Source: Proteus terrae (GTDB taxonomy: Bacteria > Pseudomonadota > Gammaproteobacteria > Enterobacterales > Enterobacteriaceae). Taken from it: a stretch of DNA of 64,000 bases. The notes under the pieces were generated by a model. The model was not told the DNA's origin. It did not search any database and saw nothing but the letters and a program-made list of their open reading frames with translations. The position numbers and the translations under genes were made by a program. The DNA lies in the NCBI RefSeq assembly GCF_003144325.1, contig NZ_PENS01000016.1, positions 1 to 64,000 on the forward strand, read 5' to 3'. This document shows positions 18,259 through 26,867 of the stretch, piece after piece (positions within the stretch are counted from its first letter, which is position 1; every line of letters begins with the position of its first letter).

Positions 18259-19137
18259 ATGCATGTAATTTCAGTTATTTCTACAAAAGGTGGAGAAGGT
18301 AAATCCACTCATTCTGCAAATCTTGCAGGAATATGTGCTGATGCAGGGTTAAAAACACTGCTTATTGATGCGGATTATGCACAGCCAACCGCTTCTAGTT
18401 ATTACTCTTTACTTTATGAGGCTCCTTGCGGTCTCTATGAATTACTAATGCAAACAGTGGATCTTAATCATCCAGAGCGATTAATTTCTCATACTTGTAT
18501 TCGTAATCTCGATCTTATTATCTCTAATGATCCTCATGAACAATTAAAAACGGCCATGATGCATGCTCCTGATGGTCGAATTCGTCTGCGTAATCTATTA
18601 CAACACCCACTTTTTACTGCTTATGATGTGATTATCATCGACTCACAAGGTGCTCGTTCTATTATGTTGGAATTGGTACTACTCGCAACTAACCATATTG
18701 CTGTTGCGATGGTTAAGCCTGTATTACCCGATGTTCGAGAGTTTTTGAGGGGAACGGTAACACTAATGGAAGAACTGTTACCGTATCAAGGTTTTGGTAT
18801 TGAATTGCCACCGATAAAAATTCTGATTAATTGTATGGATTATACAGTCTTAGCAAGAAAAGCCCTTAAGGCACTAACTGCGATTATTCATAACAGCTCA
18901 TACAGTAAAGAAAAAATCCCACCTATCTCATTACTGCAAACCCAAGTTTATGATCTCGGTATTTACAAATTAGGTCATAGCAAAGGACAACCGGCACATC
19001 GTCTAGAGTATCAAACAGATCGCAAAAGTTTACCTGCTGCACAAACAATGCATAACTTAGCTTGTGAATTATTTCCTCAATGGAAAGTACGTTTCGATTT
19101 GGTTTTAAAGCATCAACCAAAGGGGAATGCACTGTGA
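18259..19137 (+). CDS. parA: ParA-family partition ATPase
   Basis: Walker-type ATPase stabilising the excised ICE, acting with the ParB encoded downstream. 292 residues. Deviant Walker A KGGEGKSTHS (about 11-20), with E where many ParA proteins have V. LLIDADYAQP is the A' motif and VIIIDSQG (about 129-136) is Walker B. It is the first gene inside attL, as in ICEPm1/SPI-7 relatives. Starts at ATG 18259. Confidence 0.9.
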   Translation: MHVISVISTKGGEGKSTHSANLAGICADAGLKTLLIDADYAQPTASSYYSLLYEAPCGLYELLMQTVDLNHPERLISHTCIRNLDLIISNDPHEQLKTAMMHAPDGRIRLRNLLQHPLFTAYDVIIIDSQGARSIMLELVLLATNHIAVAMVKPVLPDVREFLRGTVTLMEELLPYQGFGIELPPIKILINCMDYTVLARKALKALTAIIHNSSYSKEKIPPISLLQTQVYDLGIYKLGHSKGQPAHRLEYQTDRKSLPAAQTMHNLACELFPQWKVRFDLVLKHQPKGNAL

Positions 19138-19233
19138 AATTTTATTGCGTAATACTGAAGATGCCGAACTCCCTGTGTCGAGGTGATGATTTATTTAATT
19201 CATCACATATATTCAATGAAATGGGAGATAATA

Positions 19234-20586
19234 ATGAGTAATCAAAAACAGAAATTACCTCCTCATTCTATTCATGCCGAGCAAGCTATATTAGGTGGAC
19301 TTATTCTTGATAATGAACGTTGGGATGATATTTCATCGATCATTTCTGCGGACTATTTTTACTCTCGTCCTCATAAAATTATTTTCTCTGCAATACAGTC
19401 ATTATTTCAACAAAATAAGCCCGTTGATTTGATTACATTAACTGAATCAATGGAACAGCAATCTATTCTAAATCAATGTGGCGGTTTTGGTTACCTTGCG
19501 GAACTTTCTAAAAATACACCTAGCTCAGCCAACATTGTGGCGTATGCAGAACATGTCGCCAATTACAGCCAAAAGCGTCAATTGCTGGCATTAGGATATG
19601 AACTTGTCACTCAAGCGAGTGATATGAGTAGTGATTTATCTGGACTGTTAGAACAAGCAGAACAACGTATTTTTAATATTACTGAGCAACAACGTTTAGA
19701 TGGCAATGTGGATCTCCCTTCATCAATTGAAACCTTTCTCAATGAACTAGAGCAACGTTGTAGCAATGAAAATCTGATCACGGGAACACCTACGGGATTT
19801 GAGGAATTAAATGATATGACCTGTGGTTTCCAGCCTAGCGATCTAATTTTATTGGCTGGTCGGCCATCAATGGGGAAAACTGCATTAGGTCTTACTTTCT
19901 GTGAAAGTGCATTGAATGAATGTGTTGATAAAACTGTACAAATTTATAGTTTAGAAATGCCAACCACGCAGTTATTAATGCGCTTTACATCCATGTTAGG
20001 GCGAATACCTTTACAGCATTTGCGTAATGGCAATATGCAAGATGAAGATTGGGCAAGAACCAGCAACGCAATGAATATATTGCTTGATGAATGGAAAGGG
20101 CGACTAATTATTGATGATTCAAGTTATATGACACCAACAATATTGCGCTCTAGAGTCAGAAAAAATATTCGAAAATACGGTTATCCCTCACTTATTTTAA
20201 TTGATTATTTACAGCTTATGCGATGCCCAAATCAAGAAAACCGCACTCAAGAAATCGCTGAAATTTCTCGTTCGTTGAAAGCATTAGCCAAAGAAATGGG
20301 ATGCCCTGTTGTTGCCCTTTCTCAACTTAATCGCTCATTAGAAAGTCGAGTAGATAAGCGCCCTAATAATGGTGATTTACGGGATTCAGGTGCATTAGAG
20401 CAAGATGCTGATTTGATCATGTTTATTTATCGAGATGAAATTTATCACCCTGATAGCACAGAAAAAGGGATCGCTGAAATTATTTTAGGGAAGCAACGTA
20501 ATGGCCCTATTGGTACGGTAAAAGTGCAATATCAGGCAAATATCACACGTTTTGAAGATAGATTGAGTGGGCATTATGCAAGCTGA
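19234..20586 (+). CDS. dnaB: Replicative DNA helicase DnaB
   Basis: Hexameric 5'-3' helicase used for ICE maintenance or replication after excision. 450 residues from ATG 19234, chosen over an upstream in-frame start because GGGAGAT lies 8 bases before it and the protein begins as DnaB does (PPHSIHAEQAILGGLI). N-terminal primase-interaction domain to about 150, RecA-like domain with Walker A GRPSMGKTAL near 209-218, IDYLQLM near 327, and LSQLNRSLESR. It overlaps the parB start. Confidence 0.92.
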   Translation: MSNQKQKLPPHSIHAEQAILGGLILDNERWDDISSIISADYFYSRPHKIIFSAIQSLFQQNKPVDLITLTESMEQQSILNQCGGFGYLAELSKNTPSSANIVAYAEHVANYSQKRQLLALGYELVTQASDMSSDLSGLLEQAEQRIFNITEQQRLDGNVDLPSSIETFLNELEQRCSNENLITGTPTGFEELNDMTCGFQPSDLILLAGRPSMGKTALGLTFCESALNECVDKTVQIYSLEMPTTQLLMRFTSMLGRIPLQHLRNGNMQDEDWARTSNAMNILLDEWKGRLIIDDSSYMTPTILRSRVRKNIRKYGYPSLILIDYLQLMRCPNQENRTQEIAEISRSLKALAKEMGCPVVALSQLNRSLESRVDKRPNNGDLRDSGALEQDADLIMFIYRDEIYHPDSTEKGIAEIILGKQRNGPIGTVKVQYQANITRFEDRLSGHYAS

Positions 20587-21988
20587 AAAAGTAATTTCTT
20601 TAGATGAAAAAATGCTTCAACGAGGTAGATCACCTAAACAGTTGGCATCAAAAAGTGTATTAACGGTAAGTGAAATACCGATGGTGTTGACCTTAGAGCA
20701 ACTTCGTCCGAATCCAGATAACCCACGCATTTCACGTAATCCTAAATATGATGATATTAAAGCCTCAATTCGTGCTCGTGGTTTAGATTCTGTTCCTAAA
20801 GTCACCAAAGATCCTGATTGTACCGACGATATTTATATTTTTAGTGATGGGGGCAATACACGTTATGCCATTTTAACAGAACTCTATGCTGAAACAGGGG
20901 ATGAACGTTTTCATTCACTTCAATGTATTGTGAAACTGTGGCCTGGTCGATTGCAATGTATGATTGGGCACCTTGCTGAAAATGATATGCGTGGAGAGTT
21001 AACTTTTATTGATAAAGCATTTGGCATAAAGAATACGCACACAATTTATGAAGAACAGCTAGGTCGTGAAGTAAGTCAGCGAGAGCTATCCGAACTTCTC
21101 AAAAATACAGGATATCCTGTTCATCACTCCAATATCAGTCGAATGTTTGCAACAATTGAATATCTTTATCCTTGGATCCCCAATTTACTGAACTCAGGAA
21201 TGGGAAGGCCTCAAATTACGCAGTTAATAGCATTACGGACATTGGCTGAAAAAGCATGGAAAATCTTTACTCAAAAGACAGTGTTATCACCAGAGCAAAG
21301 TTTTAATGATGTTTTTGGGCAAGTTTGTCACTCTTTTGATAACGCTGAATATTACTCAATAGAACTTCTAAAAGATGATTTGATTGCCTCATTATTAGAG
21401 GTTATTCCTGATCCTACTATTACTTATGAGCATTGGTTGATCGAGTTATCACCTAAAACTCAAAGCTCTTCTTCAGAGATTATCACTACATCAATTAGGG
21501 ATGATTATCACCAAGAAAACCAGCCTATTAAGCAACCTGAAAAATCGAGAACAAAAAAGCGAGAGATAAAACAAGAGCCTCAATCTCAAGCTATGACTAC
21601 TGTAAACGAATTAGAGTCTGTCACAGATATCTGGCATATCTCTGCATTACACGATGATATTGAGCATCTTCAAGATATTGCCTTTCGTTTAGTGTTTGAA
21701 CTTGCTGAAATGATGGGGGTTGAATCTACCATTCAAGAAAATAAGTCAGCCTTAAGTGCCGGTTTTTCGCTTTCACACAATGCCCAAAATGGACTTTTTG
21801 TCGCTTTAAGTGGTGATGAATCGAACACAACTTTAGCGCCATTTATGGACGCATTAATAGGAAATGAGAATTTACTTGGTGAGCCGTTGTTTGATGATGC
21901 TTACACGATGAAATTTCTGCGATTAATAAGGATTATTCGACGATTACGCGAATTACAACGAAAAAATTCTGCTGAGATAAATGAGTGA
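20576..21988 (+). CDS. parB: ParB-family protein, PFGI-1 class (TIGR03764)
   Basis: Centromere-binding partner of ParA. 470 residues from ATG 20576 (an in-frame GTG lies 9 bases earlier). The ParB/sulfiredoxin-like domain has LTLEQLRPNPDNPR (about 38-51) and SDGGNTRYAIL in place of the usual GERRxxA motif. A helix-turn-helix with SQRELSELLKNTGYPVHHSN follows near 173-192. Beyond about 290 comes a charged linker and a ~130-residue C-terminal domain. Overlaps dnaB by 11 bases. Confidence 0.9.
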   Translation: MQAEKVISLDEKMLQRGRSPKQLASKSVLTVSEIPMVLTLEQLRPNPDNPRISRNPKYDDIKASIRARGLDSVPKVTKDPDCTDDIYIFSDGGNTRYAILTELYAETGDERFHSLQCIVKLWPGRLQCMIGHLAENDMRGELTFIDKAFGIKNTHTIYEEQLGREVSQRELSELLKNTGYPVHHSNISRMFATIEYLYPWIPNLLNSGMGRPQITQLIALRTLAEKAWKIFTQKTVLSPEQSFNDVFGQVCHSFDNAEYYSIELLKDDLIASLLEVIPDPTITYEHWLIELSPKTQSSSSEIITTSIRDDYHQENQPIKQPEKSRTKKREIKQEPQSQAMTTVNELESVTDIWHISALHDDIEHLQDIAFRLVFELAEMMGVESTIQENKSALSAGFSLSHNAQNGLFVALSGDESNTTLAPFMDALIGNENLLGEPLFDDAYTMKFLRLIRIIRRLRELQRKNSAEINE

Positions 21989-22076
21989 ACCAACCAATAG
22001 TATCAAGGCTGATTGTGTTGTTGTGTTTAGTTGTTTGGGCGATCAATATTGTGATGATTTATGGAGGAATAACGCA

Positions 22077-22601
22077 ATGAATGCACTATTAACGGAAATC
22101 GTGATGAAACTAAAAGCAGGAAAAATTCGTCACATTGAATCAATGGGATTAACACTGGATGAGATCCAAGCGCTCGATAAATTGACGGTAGAAGATCTCT
22201 ATTATCTTGTGAATACTCCTGTGCCATTTCTGACGTTAAATATCAATCATTGCAATTTTAACATGATGTTGAAACAAGCTCAGCAAGAGCAAAAACGGAT
22301 CAAGTATATGAATCGAGCATTAGCATTACAGGGTTCTATTGAGTTAATGCAGCACTTTTTTGGACTTACAGCGATTGAGGTGAGTTCTCGACGTCGATTG
22401 GTAGGCATTGTTGCTAAACAAGGGCGCAACATCAATCCAACGGAAGAACAAGAACTATTGGCCTGGCAACAATGGAAAATAGCAGAAATTCATAATATTG
22501 ATTCATTAGAGGCTTTAGAAGTGATGATGGATATTGCTGAGCAACAAAAAATTCCGCTTGCTGTCGTCTGGTCATTAACTAAAGAGTGGAGTGCTATTTA
22601 A
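22077..22601 (+). CDS. DUF2857-like ICE protein
   Basis: 174 residues from ATG 22077, which has a strong GGAGGAAT. An in-frame ATG at 21981 overlapping parB would add 32 residues without a good ribosome site. Helical, with HIESMGLTLDEIQALDKLTVEDL near the start. Small proteins of this type (DUF2857) sit between ParB and the STY4528-type protein in PFGI-1/SPI-7 elements. Function unknown. A regulator is often assumed. Confidence 0.72.
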   Translation: MNALLTEIVMKLKAGKIRHIESMGLTLDEIQALDKLTVEDLYYLVNTPVPFLTLNINHCNFNMMLKQAQQEQKRIKYMNRALALQGSIELMQHFFGLTAIEVSSRRRLVGIVAKQGRNINPTEEQELLAWQQWKIAEIHNIDSLEALEVMMDIAEQQKIPLAVVWSLTKEWSAI

Positions 22602-23803
22602 TGGCAACTATGCCGGTCGATAATATTATTCAACAAACACTAACAAAGATGCAGGATCGGATTGAGCAAAAGGCGCAATCTGGTGATATGAGTAATGAGC
22701 AAAGTGGATTGCTGTTTTTAGGTAATGTACATGATGCTATTCCTCGTCAGCTATTTTTAGATAGCCGATTATCGCCATTAGATAAAATGGCTTGGGTCAT
22801 GATTAGGCTTTATGCTCAACAGAATGAGGGTGTTATTTTTCCAACCTATGACGAGTTACAAAGTCAACTTGCATTGCCCCATTCTGATAAAGCATCCCGA
22901 GAGACAATCAGTAGAGCCTTGTTGATGTTACGATTAACCGGTTGGCTAAGTTTATGCAAAAGAGTCAGAGATAAATCAGGACGTATTCGAGGTAATATTT
23001 ATGCTCAGCATGATGAACCATTGGGTGTGTTTGAGTGTGAATATTTTGATCCCAGTTGGCTTGATACCGTTGCTCAAGCATGTAGCCATAGCAATAAAAC
23101 AGTGCGCTTAACAGCAATTGCCGTTTTACAAAGTATCAAAACCGAGAAACGAATGCGTCACCGACATGCTCGTGTCGCTCTTATTGAAGCGCGTTTATCA
23201 TCACCACAAACACCACAACAAATGGTGACGAGAAAACAAAAGAAAATAACCTCTTCTAAAATCGAACTCAGTTCAAAAACCCCTAGTTCGGAAATCGAAC
23301 TCAGCAATAAAAGCATCACTCAAATACCGAGTTCGATTTCCGAACTAAGCCGTAAATCAAGGGATTGCGACCCAGTTCGAAAATCGAACCGTTACGTACG
23401 TAGTTTTACACGGAGTGTAAAAGATACGTATACAGCAACAAACTCAACGCTACTTTGGTCAACTCAAGTCACTGAACGACTCAACCCAGAGGATAAAATG
23501 ATGCTAGAGAGGCAACTCAAGGCATTACCTGATGGACTAGGGCAACGGCTCCTTGATGATTTAGTCGATAGAATGAAAAAAACAACAGTCAGAAATCCCA
23601 CTGCGTACCTGTTAGCCAATCTAAAACGCGCTCGAGAAGGACGATTTAATTTGAGTGACAGAGTTACCGATAAGCCATTGGAAAAAATACAGCCAAAGCC
23701 TCCTGAAACCGTGTTAGTGGCAGAAAAAAGAGTGATTAAACGCGCAAGAAGAGAATATGTGTCGGGTGTTATGGCAGAACTTAGGGATGCCTATTTTAGG
23801 TAA
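22601..23803 (+). CDS. STY4528-family pathogenicity-island replication protein
   Basis: 400 residues from ATG 22601, whose A is also the last base of the preceding stop (TAATG). An upstream in-frame GTG is less likely. N-terminal helix-turn-helix-like region (SPLDKMAWVMIRL, then FPTYDELQSQL, SRETISRALLMLRLTGWLSL) resembles replication-initiator winged helices. The middle is charged and repetitive (SSKIELSSKTPSSEIELS). The C-terminal helix begins near PTAYLLANLKRAREGRF. Assumed to act in replication of the excised circle. Last gene of the maintenance operon. Confidence 0.8.
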   Translation: MATMPVDNIIQQTLTKMQDRIEQKAQSGDMSNEQSGLLFLGNVHDAIPRQLFLDSRLSPLDKMAWVMIRLYAQQNEGVIFPTYDELQSQLALPHSDKASRETISRALLMLRLTGWLSLCKRVRDKSGRIRGNIYAQHDEPLGVFECEYFDPSWLDTVAQACSHSNKTVRLTAIAVLQSIKTEKRMRHRHARVALIEARLSSPQTPQQMVTRKQKKITSSKIELSSKTPSSEIELSNKSITQIPSSISELSRKSRDCDPVRKSNRYVRSFTRSVKDTYTATNSTLLWSTQVTERLNPEDKMMLERQLKALPDGLGQRLLDDLVDRMKKTTVRNPTAYLLANLKRAREGRFNLSDRVTDKPLEKIQPKPPETVLVAEKRVIKRARREYVSGVMAELRDAYFR

Positions 23804-23812
23804 GGAGAGGAG

Positions 23813-23829
23813 TGTTGACAGTGTCAACA
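23813..23829. repeat. 17-bp palindrome copy 1
   Basis: TGTTGACAGTGTCAACA: perfect 8-bp arms around one base. It lies 10 bases after the STY4528-type gene stop and is the only intergenic copy. Candidate ParB or regulator site. Confidence 0.65.
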
Positions 23830-23949
23830 GAGAGTATGTGTATCTTGAAATATAAAATAAAAATATTAAGTCCTGTTTATTGTGATCGCCGTAATAGACA
23901 TATAGTGAGTTATTACTTACAGTTTTTACTTTGTAGCTAGGAATATATT

Positions 23950-24549
23950 ATGGATATTTGGGAAGTAAATAAATTAATATTATTCATTACTTTTGTTATC
24001 CCTGGCTTCTTAAGTATGAAGATTTATAGCATATTACAACCCAATGTTCGATTAGATATGACTAAATACTTTATCGATATAATTTCATATAGTTGTATTA
24101 ATTATGGTATATGGGTTTTACCTATTTATTTTATCCAAAATAGTAATTTATACTATAATTGTTTCATTTTGTATTTGTTTTTTTACTTGGTTGTATTATT
24201 TATTAGTCCCATTTTTTTAGTTGTAATACTTGTTTGGATTCGTTCATGGAGGTGGCTAAGTAGATTATTACCTCACCCAACAGGACGAGCTTGGGATTAT
24301 TTTTTTAGATTAGGTCATACTTGCTGGGTTATTGTTACTCTAAAAAATAGTGAAAAAATAGCAGGAAAATTTAGTATAAATTCTTTTGCCTCAAGTTCCC
24401 CTGAACCAGAACAACTCTATTTAGAAGAACATTGGGTATTAAATGACGATGGTGGTTTTGAACGACCAAGAGTTGAAACTCTTGGCATCTTAATACTATC
24501 TAGTGAGATTGAAAGTATTGAGTTTTTTAAATTTACAGAGATAAACTAA
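23950..24549 (+). CDS. DUF6338-family membrane protein
   Basis: 199 residues. Three hydrophobic segments (about 8-25, 38-60, 68-100), then a soluble C-terminal half with the family-type motifs PTGRAWDYFF, WVIVTLK, IAGKF and SFASS, with LYLEEHWVLNDDG. DUF6338 proteins have no known biochemical role and recur in mobile and defence-rich regions. It is followed after 16 bases by a small proline-tailed protein, an apparent two-gene unit. First gene of cargo bay 1. Confidence 0.75.
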   Translation: MDIWEVNKLILFITFVIPGFLSMKIYSILQPNVRLDMTKYFIDIISYSCINYGIWVLPIYFIQNSNLYYNCFILYLFFYLVVLFISPIFLVVILVWIRSWRWLSRLLPHPTGRAWDYFFRLGHTCWVIVTLKNSEKIAGKFSINSFASSSPEPEQLYLEEHWVLNDDGGFERPRVETLGILILSSEIESIEFFKFTEIN

Positions 24550-24565
24550 TATATATGAGGAAGTT

Positions 24566-24712
24566 ATGTCACAATCAGAAAATAAAAAAAGTAGTAAAGA
24601 GACTTCTACTAATCGAATGATTATAGATTCTAAATATGATGTAGTTAGAAATGGTTATCAACCAGAAAAACAAGAAATTCAACAACCAGCTCCACCACCT
24701 AAAAAACCTTAA
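24566..24712 (+). CDS. 48-residue protein with proline-rich tail, partner of DUF6338
   Basis: ATG 24566 is preceded by GAGGAAG. The peptide is hydrophilic, with a serine/lysine-rich start and a C-terminal NGYQPEKQEIQQPAPPPKKP. The 16-base spacing to the DUF6338 gene suggests co-translation. No domain recognised. The tail could be a docking peptide. Bases 24713-24926 have no gene but contain two direct copies of GTTAACTA (24850-24857, 24867-24874), a possible operator for the next operon. Confidence 0.6.
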   Translation: MSQSENKKSSKETSTNRMIIDSKYDVVRNGYQPEKQEIQQPAPPPKKP

Positions 24713-24926
24713 TTAAAAGGGATGAATTTAGTTTTTTTAAAGATATAAATTCTTTACTTGCTATACATGATATTTGTTAGATGTAGCTAGTATTGAACAA
24801 GATAAAAATCAGCATAATTTTATCTTCGATTAATTCGTTTTTTCTAATCGTTAACTATGCAACAAAGTTAACTATTGATAATTATGTGTTTATTACATAG
24901 ATGCATAGATAATAGTAGGACTTAGT

Positions 24927-26867
24927 ATGTATTTAAGTGATTTGAAGGTACAAGGTTTTCGTTGTTTTGATAAAGAGTTTAGAATTCAACTCATAGATGG
25001 ATTGAATGTAATTGTTGGTGAAAATGGTTCTGGAAAAACAGCCATTATAAATGCTATCCGTCAGTTGTTTCAGGACTCTGAATCAGGAAGATATAGTGTT
25101 ACTGATGATGATTTCTATTGTTCATTCACGACGAAAGGAAAGGTTTCTTCAAACTTATTTATTCAAGCTGTATTCGATGGGTTAAGTGTAGATGAAAAAG
25201 TAGCTTTTCTTCCATGGGTAGGGGCTTCAAACAAAGCAATATTAAACTTAGAAGCCGAAAACAAGGAAGTCCGAGGACGATTTAAAAAAATCATTTGGGG
25301 AGGTAAATCTAAAAATTCCCAATTTGATCCCGAATTATTAGAATTTATCCAATGTATCTATTTACCTCCACTAAGAGATGCAGAGGCTAAATTATCTAAT
25401 GGACGTCAATCTAGATTATCTAAATTACTCAAAGCGTTAAATCGAAAAGAGTTGATACAATGTAGAAAAGATGAAAAGTTACATCCGCTTGAAGAGAAAT
25501 TAAAAAATTTTAATGAATCTTTAGCTTCTGATAAGGATTTAAGCATAAAAGATGCTAATGAATTAATCACTACTAATTTGACAAATGCTATAGGTCATTA
25601 TTTTGGTCAAAAAACGAGTATTCAATTTGTAGAGGCTGATTTTACTAAGATCGTAGAAAGTTTAACTCTCTTATTTTTTCCTGATTTATCTGTTGAGGAT
25701 CAAGATTTATTCCGCAGGCTTAGCCAAAATAGTTTAGGCTACAATAATTTATTGTATATTGCTTCTATTCTTGCTGAGCTTACTTTAGATGAGGATGATG
25801 GAGATCAACCTCTATTTAAACTGCTTCTCATTGAAGAGCCAGAAGCACATTTACATCCTCAGTTGCAAATTAGACTATTAAATCATTTAAAATCTGTTGC
25901 ACAACAAAATAAAAATGTACAAGTTATTGTAACTACTCATTCTCCTGTTCTTGCTTCTTCAGTTGAATTAGGGTCAATTATTCATTTATCTAAATTACCT
26001 GAACCTATTGCAACGCCACTAAGATTATGTGGTCTTTCTACATCAAGTAACCAGTTTATTAATCGTTGGCTTGATGTAACAAAGTCTAACCTTCTATTTG
26101 CAGGAGGTGTAATTCTTGTCGAAGGTATAGCTGAACAAATGATAATCCCAAGTTTAGCAAAGATAGTTTTGAAAGATCAAAAAGAGGGGCGTAATAGCTT
26201 AGAAGATCAAGGTATTTCTACAATAAATCTTAATGGAATTTACTTTAAGCATTTTATGCAATTGTACTGCAATATTGAAACTTCTAGTGATACAAAAGCT
26301 GATAAAAATATTCCTATAAGATGTGCTGGATTAACCGATAGAGATCCACCTAAAATTGAAGTTGTTAAGCTTTCTGAACCCGGGAATGGGGGAATAACGA
26401 AGAACGTAAGTCGAGATTTTATTCCCTATGATGGGAACATGGGAGAAGGAACTAACCATGCTATTAATCTTGTTGAAAGTATCAATAAATCGGCTAATGC
26501 TCGGTTATATGTAAGTAAATACAAAACGTTAGAATATGATTTAGCGATGGAGGGTAACAATGTTGCGCTAATGTCCAATATAATTGCATCTTTGTGGCCC
26601 AAGCCACAAAAAGGAGAAAGCACAATAATTGAAGAATTTACCCTAATGTCAAAAATAGATTGGACGAAAAAAGAAATTAGGGAAATAGCTGAAGCTGCAC
26701 ACAAAATTCTTAAAAGAATTGATGATGATAATATTGGAAAAGGTCTTTTTGCTCAAGTGCTTGCTGATAAACTTCAAACTGATGGTACTGATTTTTTAGT
26801 TCCAGAGTACATTAAAAAAGCTATTCTTTGGGCTTCATCGTTAGTAGAGGGCGAAGAATGTCTGTAA
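24927..26867 (+). CDS. gajA: GajA-like OLD-family ATPase/TOPRIM nuclease (Gabija)
   Basis: 646 residues. N-terminal ABC-type ATPase: GENGSGKTAI (31-40), signature-like region, and LLLIEEPEAHLHPQLQ (about 299-314) as signature helix and Walker B. The C-terminal TOPRIM domain has ILVEGIAEQ near 395-403 and LTDRD near 469-473, the glutamate and paired aspartates of OLD nucleases. Class 2 OLD nucleases paired with a UvrD-like helicase form the Gabija anti-phage system, in which GajA is a nucleotide-sensing DNA endonuclease. Longer than the founding GajA (about 580). The start of gajB overlaps its stop by 10 bases. Confidence 0.82.
   Translation: MYLSDLKVQGFRCFDKEFRIQLIDGLNVIVGENGSGKTAIINAIRQLFQDSESGRYSVTDDDFYCSFTTKGKVSSNLFIQAVFDGLSVDEKVAFLPWVGASNKAILNLEAENKEVRGRFKKIIWGGKSKNSQFDPELLEFIQCIYLPPLRDAEAKLSNGRQSRLSKLLKALNRKELIQCRKDEKLHPLEEKLKNFNESLASDKDLSIKDANELITTNLTNAIGHYFGQKTSIQFVEADFTKIVESLTLLFFPDLSVEDQDLFRRLSQNSLGYNNLLYIASILAELTLDEDDGDQPLFKLLLIEEPEAHLHPQLQIRLLNHLKSVAQQNKNVQVIVTTHSPVLASSVELGSIIHLSKLPEPIATPLRLCGLSTSSNQFINRWLDVTKSNLLFAGGVILVEGIAEQMIIPSLAKIVLKDQKEGRNSLEDQGISTINLNGIYFKHFMQLYCNIETSSDTKADKNIPIRCAGLTDRDPPKIEVVKLSEPGNGGITKNVSRDFIPYDGNMGEGTNHAINLVESINKSANARLYVSKYKTLEYDLAMEGNNVALMSNIIASLWPKPQKGESTIIEEFTLMSKIDWTKKEIREIAEAAHKILKRIDDDNIGKGLFAQVLADKLQTDGTDFLVPEYIKKAILWASSLVEGEECL

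Noticed and set aside
24850..24874. GTTAACTA direct repeats as an operator for Gabija
   Set aside because: Two 8-mers in AT-rich DNA can arise by chance. Noted in the evidence of the neighbouring gene only.
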